Below are positions 35,808 to 44,649 of a stretch of DNA of 64,000 nt, in pieces. The stretch is from the NCBI RefSeq assembly GCF_001314995.1, contig NZ_CP012938.1, positions 4,402,001-4,466,000 of the forward strand, given 5' to 3'. The notes beneath the pieces were generated by a model. The model searched no databases. It was given only the letters and a program-made list of their open reading frames with translations, and was not told where the DNA came from. A program made the position numbers and the translations under genes. This DNA is from Bacteroides ovatus. GTDB lineage: Bacteria; Bacteroidota; Bacteroidia; Bacteroidales; Bacteroidaceae. How positions within the stretch are numbered: position 1 is the first letter of the stretch; the number at the start of each line of letters is the position of its first letter.

Positions 35808-37334
35808 TTATTCTTCCGAAAGAATGCTGTCATTCAGCGCTAACATTGTTTCTATATATTCGCGCGTATTACTTAATCTGGGGACTTTGTGTTGTCCTCC
35901 CAACTTTCCTCTCTGTGCCAGCCAATCATGGAATAATCCCTCACGGGCAACGATTACTTCCAATGGTTGCAGAGCTATATCTTTCCATCGTTTCGCCTCA
36001 TAATCGGAGTTGACCTCCTTCAGTGTGGCATCAAGTATCGCTGCAAATTTTTCTACTGAATCCGGCATCTTAGCGAACTCTATTAACCACTGGTGCCGGC
36101 ATTTGGCATTCTCATCCATAAATACAGGTGCCGCGGTGTATTCACTAACTTGTGCTCCGGTTTCGGCACAAGCCTTTGCCAATCCTTTTTCAGCGTTATC
36201 GACAATCAGCTCTTCGCCAAATGCGTTGATGAAATGCTTTGTTCTTCCTGTGATGACAAACTTATAGGGATTCTTGCTGGTAAACTTCACTGTATCCCCA
36301 ATCATGTATCTCCATAAGCCGCAAGAAGTAGAAATAACCATTGCATAGTTCTTGTTGAGCTCGACTTCTTCAAGGCAATAAGCTCGTGGACTCTCTTTTC
36401 CTACTTCCTCTAGCGGAACAAATTCGTAGAAGATTCCGTAGTCGATCATTAATAACATGGCAGGATCAGAGAGGTCGTTTTGAGTTCCAAAATATCCTTC
36501 CGAAGCATTATAAGTCTCTACATAATGCATTTTCGGTGTTTGAATTACCTGCTTGTATTGCTCACGATAAGGAGTGAAAGCCACTCCACCGTGGAAGAAA
36601 ACTTCCAGGTTGGGCCATACTTCTTCCAAAGCCTGTTTTCCTGTCTTTTCAAGAACACGTTTGATAAGTACCAGCATCCACGACGGTACGCCGGACAAGC
36701 TTGTCACATTTACCGGAATAGTGCTGTTGGCGATTGCTTCTATTTTGGTCTCCCATTCGCTCATCAATGCAATTTTCTTGCTAGGTACACGAATGAAATT
36801 GATAAGCGGATTCACATTTTGAATCAGAATAGCGGATAAATCTCCTACTAAACTATGGTTGGAGTTGAGGTTCGGACTATGGCTACCCCCGAGAATCAGT
36901 CCCTTGCCGGAGAAAAAATGGCTATCCGGATTGATGCGGAAATAAAGAGCTGCCGCGTCTTTTCCTCCTCTGTAATGAATGTCTTCCAGTGCCTCTTTGC
37001 TGACGGGAAGGAATTTACTTTTATCATTAGTCGTTCCGGAGGATTTTGCAAACCAGCGTATCTCCGATGGCCAAAGCAGATTCTGTTCCCCGGCTCGCAA
37101 ACGTTCTACATAAGGTTTGATTTCTTCGTATGTTTGGATAGGAACACGTTTTCGGAAATCTTCATAGTTACGGATAGAGGAATAATCGTACTTTCTTCCC
37201 CATTCAGTCTGAGCGGCCTGGCGTGTTAAGCGGCTTAACACACGATGCTGTATCTCACTAGCCTGACTAGCATATAGGTCTATCTGTTTTAAACGGGAAT
37301 CGAAAGTCTTACTAATAATTTTTGTAATATTCAT
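35808..37334 (-). CDS. GH3-family (auxin-responsive-like) acyl-adenylating enzyme
   Basis: A 508-residue protein of the bacterial branch of the plant GH3 superfamily. Visible blocks include WGRKYDYSSIRNYEDFRKRV, the phosphate-binding loop in IRWFAKSSGTTNDKSKFLP, YNASEGYFGTQND, and YRMIGDT-like LWRYMIGDTVKFTS, followed by ITGRTKHFINAFGEEL. The fold is that of firefly-luciferase-like adenylating enzymes; it would activate a carboxylate with ATP and join it to an amine. The bacterial substrate is unknown. A -7 box TACTTTTG lies at 37366-37373 on the minus strand. Confidence 0.88.
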   Translation of the reverse strand: MNITKIISKTFDSRLKQIDLYASQASEIQHRVLSRLTRQAAQTEWGRKYDYSSIRNYEDFRKRVPIQTYEEIKPYVERLRAGEQNLLWPSEIRWFAKSSGTTNDKSKFLPVSKEALEDIHYRGGKDAAALYFRINPDSHFFSGKGLILGGSHSPNLNSNHSLVGDLSAILIQNVNPLINFIRVPSKKIALMSEWETKIEAIANSTIPVNVTSLSGVPSWMLVLIKRVLEKTGKQALEEVWPNLEVFFHGGVAFTPYREQYKQVIQTPKMHYVETYNASEGYFGTQNDLSDPAMLLMIDYGIFYEFVPLEEVGKESPRAYCLEEVELNKNYAMVISTSCGLWRYMIGDTVKFTSKNPYKFVITGRTKHFINAFGEELIVDNAEKGLAKACAETGAQVSEYTAAPVFMDENAKCRHQWLIEFAKMPDSVEKFAAILDATLKEVNSDYEAKRWKDIALQPLEVIVAREGLFHDWLAQRGKLGGQHKVPRLSNTREYIETMLALNDSILSEE

Positions 37335-37471
37335 TTCTGCTTTAACATAATAATGTTTAGTCGTGCAAAAGTAACTTATTTATCTTTTTTTTCTATCTTT
37401 ACGACGGAAATAATCGTTAAAAATTGACGACTTTCATATAAATCCCGAGTTTTAGACTAAAAAATGCGACA

Positions 37472-38482
37472 ATGAGAATTGGAATCTTAACATCCGGCGG
37501 GGACTGTCCCGGTATTAATGCCACGATTCGTGGCGTGTGCAAAACTGCCATCAATTATTACGGAATGGAAGTGGTAGGTATTCACAGCGGTTTTCAGGGC
37601 TTGCTGACTAAAGATGTCGAATCTATTACAGACAAGTCGCTCTCCGGTTTGCTCAATCTGGGTGGAACGATGTTAGGAACTTCTCGTGAGAAGCCTTTCA
37701 AAAAAGGAGGCGTTGTCTCTGATGTTGACAAACCGTCTTTAATTCTTCAGAATATCCATGAAATTGGGCTGGATTGTGTCGTTTGTATCGGTGGAAATGG
37801 AACGCAGAAGACTGCAGCCAAGTTTGTTGCAATGGGAGTTAACATCGTATCTGTTCCTAAAACCATTGATAATGATATTTGGGGCACGGACATCTCTTTT
37901 GGTTTCGACTCGGCGGTAAGTATTGCTACTGATGCCATCGACCGTCTACATTCCACCGCAAGCTCTCATAAAAGGGTGATGGTGATTGAAGTGATGGGGC
38001 ATAAGGCTGGCTGGATTGCTTTGTATTCCGGTATGGCAGGAGGAGGGGATGTGATTCTCGTTCCTGAAATCGCTTATAACATTAAAAATATTGGCAATAC
38101 GATTCTGGAAAGACTAAAGAAAGGCAAACCCTATTCTATTGTAGTGGTAGCGGAAGGAATTCAGACTGACGGGCGTAAACGTGCTGCTGAATATATCGCG
38201 CAGGAAATTGAATATGAAACTGGTATAGAAACTCGCGAAACAGTTCTGGGGTATATTCAGCGTGGTGGTTCGCCTACTCCTTTCGACCGCAATCTTTCTA
38301 CCCGCATGGGCGGGCATGCAACAGAATTGATAGCCAATGGCCAATTCGGGCGTATGGTGACTTTAAAAGGAGACGATATAGCATCTATTCCTCTTGAAGA
38401 AGTTGCAGGAAAACTGAAATTGGTTACTGAAGATCACGATTTGGTGATTCAGGGTCGTCGCATGGGGATTTGTTTTGGTTAG
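37472..38482 (+). CDS. pfkA: 6-phosphofructokinase
   Basis: A 336-residue enzyme, the length of short bacterial PFKs. It begins RIGILTSGGDCPGINATIRG (nucleotide loop). The metal/phosphate site reads CIGGNGTQKTA at 107-114, and the fructose-6-phosphate site PKTIDNDIWGTD at 129-140, then MGHKAGWIALYSG and YIQRGGSPTPFDR. Two positions are notable: Asn109 replaces the Asp of GGDG, and Lys130 replaces the Gly of PGTIDND, while Gly110 is kept. Lys in the second position is typical of pyrophosphate-using PFKs, and Gly in the first of ATP-using ones. The phosphoryl donor is therefore best left open, with ATP more likely. The 3' end overlaps the opposite rnc gene by 59 bp. Confidence 0.93.
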   Translation: MRIGILTSGGDCPGINATIRGVCKTAINYYGMEVVGIHSGFQGLLTKDVESITDKSLSGLLNLGGTMLGTSREKPFKKGGVVSDVDKPSLILQNIHEIGLDCVVCIGGNGTQKTAAKFVAMGVNIVSVPKTIDNDIWGTDISFGFDSAVSIATDAIDRLHSTASSHKRVMVIEVMGHKAGWIALYSGMAGGGDVILVPEIAYNIKNIGNTILERLKKGKPYSIVVVAEGIQTDGRKRAAEYIAQEIEYETGIETRETVLGYIQRGGSPTPFDRNLSTRMGGHATELIANGQFGRMVTLKGDDIASIPLEEVAGKLKLVTEDHDLVIQGRRMGICFG

Positions 38483-39443
38483 TTGCCGGAGCTTCTGTGT
38501 CCTGTACTGTGGAAATCTCATCGACGAGGATGTTTTCTTCTGAAACATTCTCTGGTTTTATCTCGGGATTTGCATTCAGTTCGGTTTCGAGTTCATTCTC
38601 AAGCTCGGTTGCCAATTCAGTATCAGAACCTGTCGCAAGTTCAACTTCCATTTCTGTTTCCGTTTCAGTTGCCGAATGTTGTATTTTAATCTCCTCGATG
38701 GTTGACATAAATGTCGGTTCCTTTACTTTCTTTATAGCCATCTGGGCGGCATTCTGTTGAGATTCCTTCTTGGAATACCCCGTACCTGTTCCTGCCGGAA
38801 GTCCTTCAATACGTACTTCAGTTTGGAATACAGGGTTACTGTCATGATCGAGAAACTGCTCGATTAATTCAAAGGAAACCTCCATTTTGTTCTTTTGGCT
38901 CCATTCGATAAGCTTGGATTTGAAGTTAACCTCTTTTCGGGATATTTTATCCAGATCGATATAACGGTTAATGATCCGTTGTTCCATAAACAGTTTGCAG
39001 CGTTCATATCCCTGATCCAGATAAATAGCTCCGATGAACGCCTCAAAAGCATTTCCATACATGTAGCTGTTGTGAGAAGAGGAGCGGGTAGAATACTTGA
39101 TGAGCTTATCCAGGCCGATTTCAACGGCCAACTTGTTCAACGTCTCTCGTTGTACGATCTTGGAACGTGTATTGGTCAGGAAACCTTCCCGTTTCCCTTC
39201 GAAACGTTTGTAGACAATATCTCCCACGATGGCGTCGAGGATGGCGTCACCTAAAAACTCCAGCCGTTCATTGTTGAGAGGACGTCCCTTGTCGGAGCGG
39301 ACAGAAGTCGATTTGTGCAGGAGAGCCTGCTCATAAAGCTGGATATTGCGCGGGTAGAACCCGAGTATCCGGTAAAAACAAAGATAAGACTCTCTATCCT
39401 TGCGGAACAAGAGCCTTATCTTATCTATTTCGTTACGTAACAC
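38424..39443 (-). CDS. rnc: Ribonuclease III with acidic C-terminal tail
   Basis: The RNase III domain has the signature NNERLEFLGDAILD at about 57-70, then GNAFEAFIGAIYLDQGYE; a double-stranded RNA-binding domain follows (FKSKLIEWSQKNKMEVSFEL, GTGYSKKESQQNAAQMAIK). After it comes a tail of about 90 residues, very rich in Glu and Thr (ATETETEMEVELATG, ELATELENELETEL), not part of the core enzyme. The chosen start is GTG at 39443 (VLRNEIDKIR), 4 bp after the fabF stop; an ATG at 39482 inside fabF is the alternative, and the longer frame to 39650 is spurious. It processes rRNA and other double-stranded RNA. Operon with acpP and fabF. Confidence 0.92.
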   Translation of the reverse strand: MLRNEIDKIRLLFRKDRESYLCFYRILGFYPRNIQLYEQALLHKSTSVRSDKGRPLNNERLEFLGDAILDAIVGDIVYKRFEGKREGFLTNTRSKIVQRETLNKLAVEIGLDKLIKYSTRSSSHNSYMYGNAFEAFIGAIYLDQGYERCKLFMEQRIINRYIDLDKISRKEVNFKSKLIEWSQKNKMEVSFELIEQFLDHDSNPVFQTEVRIEGLPAGTGTGYSKKESQQNAAQMAIKKVKEPTFMSTIEEIKIQHSATETETEMEVELATGSDTELATELENELETELNANPEIKPENVSEENILVDEISTVQDTEAPATNQNKSPCDDPESPNRDLQ

Positions 39444-39447
39444 GATA

Positions 39448-40710
39448 TTACTCTGCGTATTTCTTGAAGATAACGCACGCATTGTGACCACCAAATCCAA
39501 ATGTATTGGACAAGGCAACATTAACTTCGCGTTTCTGTGCTTTATTGAACGTGAAATTAAGGTTGTAGTCGATGTTCTCGTCGTCGTCACCTTCTTCGTG
39601 GTTGATAGTCGGAGGAACAATGCCGTTCTTAATGGCAAGGATGCTTGCAATAGATTCTACCGCACCGGCAGCTCCCAGCAAGTGACCTGTCATTGATTTG
39701 GTTGAACTGATGTTCAACTCGAACGCATGATCACCGAATACTTCCTTGATTGCTTTTGCTTCTGAAATATCACCAACCGGAGTAGATGTACCGTGTACAT
39801 TGATATAGTCTACTTCTTTCGGATCCATTTCCGCATCTTCCAGTGCATTTATCATCACCAGTTTCGCTCCCAGACCTTCCGGATGAGAAGCAGTCAAGTG
39901 ATGTGCATCTGCAGACATACCTACACCGGCAACTTCTGCATAGATTTTTGCACCACGAGCTTTAGCGTGTTCCAGTTCTTCCAGAATCAAGCAACCGCCA
40001 CCTTCGCCCATAACGAAACCATCGCGGCTTGCGCTAAACGGACGTGAAGCTTTAGAAGCTTCGTCGTTGCGTGTTGACAAGGCGTGCATAGCGTTGAAAC
40101 CGCCTACACCTGCCGGGAAGATTGCTGCTTCCGAACCACCGGATACAATTACATTTGCTTTACCCAAACGAATCAGGTTGAAGGCATCTGCAATAGCGTT
40201 GGTTGAAGTCGCACATGCTGAACAGGTCGCGTAGTTAGGACCATGGAAACCATACATGATAGAAATCTGTCCGGCTGCAATATCCGAAATCATCTTTGGA
40301 ATGAAGAACGGATTAAACTTCGGACCCATTTCCTGACGAGTGTAGTAGTTGCCTACCTCTTCTTCAAATGTATGTATACCACCAATACCGGCGCCGAAAA
40401 TAACACCGATTTTGTTCAAGTCTTCTTTCTCGACGTCAAGACCGGAATCACTCACCGCTTCTTTAGCAACAGCGATGGCATATTGAGTATACAAGTCCAT
40501 CTTTCTTGCTTCTTTGCGGTCTATGTATTTCGTTGCATCGAAGTCTTTCACTTCGCATGCGAATTGGGTCTTGAATAACGACGCATCAAAATGAGTAATA
40601 GGCCCTGCTCCACTAACCCCGTTCACAATGTTTTCCCAAAATTCGGGAACGCTGTTGCCAACGGGAGTAATGGCGCCAAGGCCTGTTACTACCACTCTTT
40701 TTAATTCCAT
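39448..40710 (-). CDS. fabF: 3-oxoacyl-ACP synthase II (KAS II)
   Basis: A 420-residue condensing enzyme. The active-site Cys is in YATCSACATSTNAI, the two histidines in INVHGTSTPVGD and TKSMTGHLLGAAGAVE, and the C-terminal NTFGFGGHNACVIF is intact. It elongates acyl-ACP with malonyl-ACP in fatty-acid synthesis. It lies 15 bp after acpP and directly before rnc, the widespread acpP-fabF-rnc order. Confidence 0.97.
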   Translation of the reverse strand: MELKRVVVTGLGAITPVGNSVPEFWENIVNGVSGAGPITHFDASLFKTQFACEVKDFDATKYIDRKEARKMDLYTQYAIAVAKEAVSDSGLDVEKEDLNKIGVIFGAGIGGIHTFEEEVGNYYTRQEMGPKFNPFFIPKMISDIAAGQISIMYGFHGPNYATCSACATSTNAIADAFNLIRLGKANVIVSGGSEAAIFPAGVGGFNAMHALSTRNDEASKASRPFSASRDGFVMGEGGGCLILEELEHAKARGAKIYAEVAGVGMSADAHHLTASHPEGLGAKLVMINALEDAEMDPKEVDYINVHGTSTPVGDISEAKAIKEVFGDHAFELNISSTKSMTGHLLGAAGAVESIASILAIKNGIVPPTINHEEGDDDENIDYNLNFTFNKAQKREVNVALSNTFGFGGHNACVIFKKYAE

Positions 40711-40725
40711 ATTGATGAAATCGAA

Positions 40726-40962
40726 TTACTTAGCGTGTTCTTCGATATAAGATACAGCATCACCTACAGTACCAATCTTTTCTGCTTGGTCATCAGGAAT
40801 AGAGATACCGAATTCTTTTTCGAATTCCATGATAAGTTCTACAGTGTCAAGAGAATCTGCTCCCAGGTCGTTAGTGAAGCTTGCTTCGTTAGTAACTTCT
40901 GATTCTTCTACGCCTAATTTATCAACGATAATCGCTTTTACTCTTGATGCAATTTCAGACAT
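40726..40962 (-). CDS. acpP: Acyl carrier protein
   Basis: A 78-residue acidic protein of normal length. The phosphopantetheine attachment site is Ser37 in [16 protein letters not shown]. It carries growing acyl chains in fatty-acid synthesis. It is the first gene of acpP-fabF-rnc, in a short divergent region with purN. Confidence 0.97.
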   Translation of the reverse strand: MSEIASRVKAIIVDKLGVEESEVTNEASFTNDLGADSLDTVELIMEFEKEFGISIPDDQAEKIGTVGDAVSYIEEHAK

Positions 40963-41111
40963 AACTTTAAGTTTTTAATTAATAATTAGTTTTATTTCTT
41001 TAAATTTGCGGTGCAAAGGAATGAATATTTATCGTTTTGCGCAAATATTTGACTAAATAAATGCAATGTTTTGCACATTTTTCACTGTTTTGTGCATCGA
41101 ATTTGAGAGTT

Positions 41112-41687
41112 ATGAAGAAAAACATCGCAATTTTCGCTTCCGGTTCCGGTTCAAATGCCGAGAATATTATCCGGTATTTCCAAAAAAACGATTCCGTTCA
41201 GGTTTCGTTGGTGCTTTCTAATAAAAGTGACGCCTATGTTTTGGAACGTGCGCATCGCCTGGGAGTGCCTTCTAACGTGTTTCCAAAGGAGGATTGGATA
41301 GCCGGAGATGAAATTTTGGCTATTTTGCAGGAGTACCGCATTGATTTTGTCGTGCTGGCTGGCTTTCTGGTTCGTGTGCCTGATTTACTTTTGCATGCTT
41401 ATCCCGATAAAATTATAAATATACATCCTGCTCTTCTGCCGAAGTTTGGAGGCAAGGGGATGTATGGTGACCGGGTTCATGAAGCGGTAGTGGCTGCCGG
41501 TGAGAAAGAAAGCGGCATTACTATACATTATATAAATGAGCATTACGACGAAGGAAATACGATTTTTCAAGCTACTTGCCCTGTTCTTTCGACTGATTCT
41601 CCGGATGATGTAGCTAAGAAGGTGCATGCTTTGGAATATGAACACTTCCCGCAAATCATAGAACAGGTATTAAATAATAAGAATTAA
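41112..41687 (+). CDS. purN: Phosphoribosylglycinamide formyltransferase
   Basis: A 191-residue protein from ATG 41112 (MKKNIAIFASGSGSNAENII). The frame opens at 41061, but the extra residues do not fit the family. The folate and catalytic region NIHPALLPKFGGKGMYG contains the conserved Asn and His, and the third catalytic residue is the Asp of NEHYDEGNTIF. It transfers a formyl group from 10-formyl-THF to GAR in purine synthesis. Confidence 0.95.
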   Translation: MKKNIAIFASGSGSNAENIIRYFQKNDSVQVSLVLSNKSDAYVLERAHRLGVPSNVFPKEDWIAGDEILAILQEYRIDFVVLAGFLVRVPDLLLHAYPDKIINIHPALLPKFGGKGMYGDRVHEAVVAAGEKESGITIHYINEHYDEGNTIFQATCPVLSTDSPDDVAKKVHALEYEHFPQIIEQVLNNKN

Positions 41688-41806
41688 GTATCAGGTATTA
41701 AGTATTACGTCGTACAGATAATCCTTTGACAGAATTTTATTAAATTTTTCAGTCGATGCGATTAATGTCTGATACTTACTTGAAACTTAATACCTAATAC
41801 TTAATA
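41683..41806. repeat. Composite inverted repeat between purN and pdxB
   Basis: TTAAGTATCAGGTATTAAGT at about 41683-41702 has complementary words at the other end (TGATACTT near 41770; CTTAATACCTAATACTTAAT near 41786-41805). It fills the gap between convergent genes and is a likely two-way terminator. Its sequence is unrelated to the nonamer elements. Confidence 0.55.
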
Positions 41807-42834
41807 ATGTATGCTTTCTCTTCTCTCCGCAAAGGATAATCTCCGCGTAGGGTTTCGAATAGCTCCGGTTGATTTTTTAGCCGGTTGCTGTCTTCGGTTG
41901 GATTATACATTTGGAGGACTGCTTCTTCGTGGTTTTTTGCATGAATAATGGGGGAGACAAGTGCGGGTGCGTTAATTTCATAATCCCCTTTTATTTGGAA
42001 AAAATTGCAGATGGCATCCAATGACATACGTGTGGCGTTTGCTTTTCCATCTGCAGAGTAACCTGCAATGTGAGGAGTTCCGATAAATGTCTTTTCCAGT
42101 AGATCACGGTTGATTTCCGGTTCATGCTCCCATACGTCAATGATGGCATCCGAAATCATCCGGCTGTTCAAGGCTTTTAAAAGAGCATCAGTCTGGATGA
42201 CTTCTCCCCGTGAGGTATTGATGATAACAGGTTTCCGTTTGAGTGACTGAAAGAAAACTTCATCCGCCAAGTGGAACGTTTTATACTTTCCTTCCTTATA
42301 TAAAGGTACGTGAAAAGTGATGATGTCACACTCTTCCGCTATTTTCTCCAGTGAAGAGAATCGTTCTGCACCTTCTTTTTCTTCCCGTGGCAAATCATTC
42401 AATAAAACACGCATGCCAAAATCCTGGGCAACTTTAGCTACTTTACTTCCGACATTTCCTACTCCTATGATTCCAATCGTCAGTTCATTCAGTCTTTTAT
42501 TCCTGACGGACTTCCATACAAGAAGCGATGACTGTATATATTGGGCGACAGAAGCCGAATTACATCCCGGTGCATTCGTCCATTCGATACCGGCCTGTTT
42601 GCAATACTCCGTATCAATATGGTCGAAACCTATGGTTGCCGTCGCTATGAATTTCACTCGACTACCTTCCAATAAATCCCGGTTGCAATGTGTGCGGGTA
42701 CGGACAATAAGTGCATCCGCATCCCGTACGAGCTCCGGAGTGAAATCTTTCCCCGGTGCATAAACTACCTCATCGGCTATTCTCTGTACCGCTTCTTTTA
42801 TATAAGGTATTTTATTGTCGATAATAATTTTCAT
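41794..42834 (-). CDS. pdxB: Erythronate-4-phosphate dehydrogenase
   Basis: A 346-residue D-2-hydroxyacid dehydrogenase from the ATG at 42834 (MKIIIDNKIPYIKEAVQ). The upstream ATG at 42858 overlaps the -7 box at 42858-42865, so it is rejected. The NAD-binding motif is IGIIGVGNVGSKVAKVA. Catalytic Arg, Glu and His are expected in INTSRGEVIQ, DVWEHEPEI and TPHIAGYSADG. The last of these, together with the C-terminal extension, marks PdxB rather than SerA. It works in pyridoxal phosphate synthesis through the DXP-independent branch. Confidence 0.92.
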   Translation of the reverse strand: MKIIIDNKIPYIKEAVQRIADEVVYAPGKDFTPELVRDADALIVRTRTHCNRDLLEGSRVKFIATATIGFDHIDTEYCKQAGIEWTNAPGCNSASVAQYIQSSLLVWKSVRNKRLNELTIGIIGVGNVGSKVAKVAQDFGMRVLLNDLPREEKEGAERFSSLEKIAEECDIITFHVPLYKEGKYKTFHLADEVFFQSLKRKPVIINTSRGEVIQTDALLKALNSRMISDAIIDVWEHEPEINRDLLEKTFIGTPHIAGYSADGKANATRMSLDAICNFFQIKGDYEINAPALVSPIIHAKNHEEAVLQMYNPTEDSNRLKNQPELFETLRGDYPLRREEKAYIIKY

Positions 42835-42857
42835 ATACAATTCATCTTTTATACCCA

Positions 42858-42865
42858 CAAAGGTA
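42858..42865 (-). promoter_or_regulatory. -7 box for pdxB
   Basis: The minus strand reads TACCTTTG (TAnnTTTG), 23 bp upstream of the ATG at 42834. It decides the start choice for pdxB. Confidence 0.5.
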
Positions 42866-42892
42866 ACAAATAAAAAAGTAAGAAACGGTTGC

Positions 42893-42919
42893 TTGTCTGA
42901 AAAATATTACATAGATTTG
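42893..42919 (+). promoter_or_regulatory. Promoter of the surface-glycan locus
   Basis: TTG at 42893 (-33 element) and TAGATTTG at 42912-42919 (-7 element) are spaced as expected for the Bacteroides housekeeping sigma. Transcription would begin near 42926, about 26 nt before the ATG at 42952. Confidence 0.55.
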
Positions 42920-42951
42920 CCCTATTATATATCTATTAGCTAGTTAAGATT

Positions 42952-43557
42952 ATGACATTTAGTAACCTTTGCAACGAGATTTTTTGGAAATCGACAACAG
43001 ATTACCATGTAACGGATAGTGTGGATGCTCCGATGAACAATCCTTACGGGTTGAAAACTATTGAGTATTATTTATATCTAAAGAACTGGATTGATGCTGT
43101 GCAATGGCATTTTGAGGATATTATCCGTGACCCGCAGATTGATCCGGTAGAAGCATTGGCCTTGAAAAGAAGAATTGATAAATCAAATCAGGACCGTACA
43201 GACCTGGTGGAATTAATTGATAGCTACTTTTTAGACAAATACAAAGAGGTGAAACCTCTCTCTGACGCAACGATCAATACGGAAAGCCCTGCATGGGCAA
43301 TTGACCGCTTGTCAATTCTTGCATTGAAAATTTACCACATGCAGCAGGAGGTGGAACGTACGGACACTACCGAGGAACACCGTGCTCAATGCCAGACTAA
43401 GTTGAATATCCTGCTGGAACAACGCAAAGACCTTTCTACGGCTATTGAACAGTTGTTGGCTGATATCGAAGCCGGAAGAAAATATATGAAAGTATATAAA
43501 CAGATGAAGATGTATAATGACCCGGCATTAAATCCGGTGCTTTATGCGAAAAAATAA
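42952..43557 (+). CDS. DUF4254 protein, first gene of the surface-glycan locus
   Basis: A 201-residue helical, probably cytoplasmic protein. The segments GLKTIEYYLYLKNWIDAVQWH, IDPVEALALKRRIDKSNQDR and INTESPAWAIDRLSILALKI match DUF4254, a family seen next to lipopolysaccharide core glycosyltransferases in Bacteroidetes. No catalytic motif is known. It is followed after 3 bp by a GT9 enzyme, so a role in core assembly is likely. Confidence 0.8.
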   Translation: MTFSNLCNEIFWKSTTDYHVTDSVDAPMNNPYGLKTIEYYLYLKNWIDAVQWHFEDIIRDPQIDPVEALALKRRIDKSNQDRTDLVELIDSYFLDKYKEVKPLSDATINTESPAWAIDRLSILALKIYHMQQEVERTDTTEEHRAQCQTKLNILLEQRKDLSTAIEQLLADIEAGRKYMKVYKQMKMYNDPALNPVLYAKK

Positions 43558-43560
43558 CGA

Positions 43561-44592
43561 ATGGCGCGTATTCTCATTATTCGTTTTTCAGCTCTTGGCG
43601 ATGTAGCCATGACAATCCCGGTAATACATTCGCTGGCTGTGCAATACCCGCAGCATGAAATAACAGTGTTAAGTCGTGCTGTATGGCAGCCACTCTTTCA
43701 GGGGTTGCCTGCCAATGTGGGTTTTGTCGGAGCTGATTTAACAGGCAAGCACAAGGGGCTTTGGGGCTTGAATAGCCTTTATTCGGAATTGAAAGCAATG
43801 CATTTTGATTACATTGCTGATTTTCATCATGTACTTCGTTCTAAGTATTTATGTTTGCGATTCCGTCTTGCCAATAAACCGGTAGCTTCCATTTGTAAAG
43901 GAAGGGCAGGCAAAAAGAAGCTGGTTCGCCGTCATGATAAGGTGATGGAAAATCAGAAGAGTTCTTTTCGTCGTTATGCCGATGTACTTGAGAAGCTAGG
44001 TTTACCGGTACTATTAAATTTCTCTTCTATTTATGGCGAAGGAAAAGGAAACTTTGCGGAAATAGAACCAGTCACAGGGCCTAAAGAAGATCAAAAGTGG
44101 ATTGGTATAGCTCCTTTTGCCAAACATGCAGGTAAGATTTATCCGTTAGAACTGCAGGAGCAAGTTATAGCACATTTTGCTGCCAATCCCAAAGTAAAGG
44201 TTTTCCTCTTTGGAGGCGGTAAAAGCGAGCAGGACGTATTTGATGCATGGATTGCTAAATATCCTTCTGTCGTTTCAATGATCGGTAAACTGAATATACG
44301 TACCGAACTGAATCTGATGAGCCATCTGGACGTGATGCTTTCAATGGATTCTGCCAATATGCATTTGGCATCCCTGGTCAATATTCCGGTTGTCTCTATT
44401 TGGGGAGCCACCCATCCTTATGCCGGTTTTATGGGTTGGAAACAATTGCCGGTCAATACCGTGCAACTCGATTTGTCATGCCGTCCCTGTTCTGTATATG
44501 GTCAGAAGCCTTGCTGGCGAGGTGATTATGCCTGTTTGAGGGATATAAAGCCGGAGCAGGTCATTGCGAAAATAGAAGGGCTTGTAGATTAA
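43561..44592 (+). CDS. GT9 glycosyltransferase (heptosyltransferase family)
   Basis: A 343-residue GT-B enzyme. It starts ILIIRFSALGDVAMTIPVIH, the GT9 donor-binding signature, with IGIAPFAKHAGKIYPLE in the middle and the C-terminal MSMDSANMHLASLVNIPVVS and IWGATHPYAGFMG typical of WaaC/WaaF/WaaQ. Many Bacteroides lack heptose in their core, so the donor sugar may differ. It lies 3 bp after the DUF4254 gene. Confidence 0.9.
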   Translation: MARILIIRFSALGDVAMTIPVIHSLAVQYPQHEITVLSRAVWQPLFQGLPANVGFVGADLTGKHKGLWGLNSLYSELKAMHFDYIADFHHVLRSKYLCLRFRLANKPVASICKGRAGKKKLVRRHDKVMENQKSSFRRYADVLEKLGLPVLLNFSSIYGEGKGNFAEIEPVTGPKEDQKWIGIAPFAKHAGKIYPLELQEQVIAHFAANPKVKVFLFGGGKSEQDVFDAWIAKYPSVVSMIGKLNIRTELNLMSHLDVMLSMDSANMHLASLVNIPVVSIWGATHPYAGFMGWKQLPVNTVQLDLSCRPCSVYGQKPCWRGDYACLRDIKPEQVIAKIEGLVD

Positions 44593-44649
44593 TCCTTGCT
44601 GAAGTTCAAATTAGCTGTTTATTGAGCTGAAAGAGCGTAGAATCAAATA

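Noticed and set aside
39444..39650. Extended N-terminus of RNase III inside fabF
   Set aside because: The added sequence (MQASLPLRTALFLRLSTTKK) is a shadow of fabF and is low in complexity; the enzyme begins naturally at the GTG at 39443 or the ATG at 39482.
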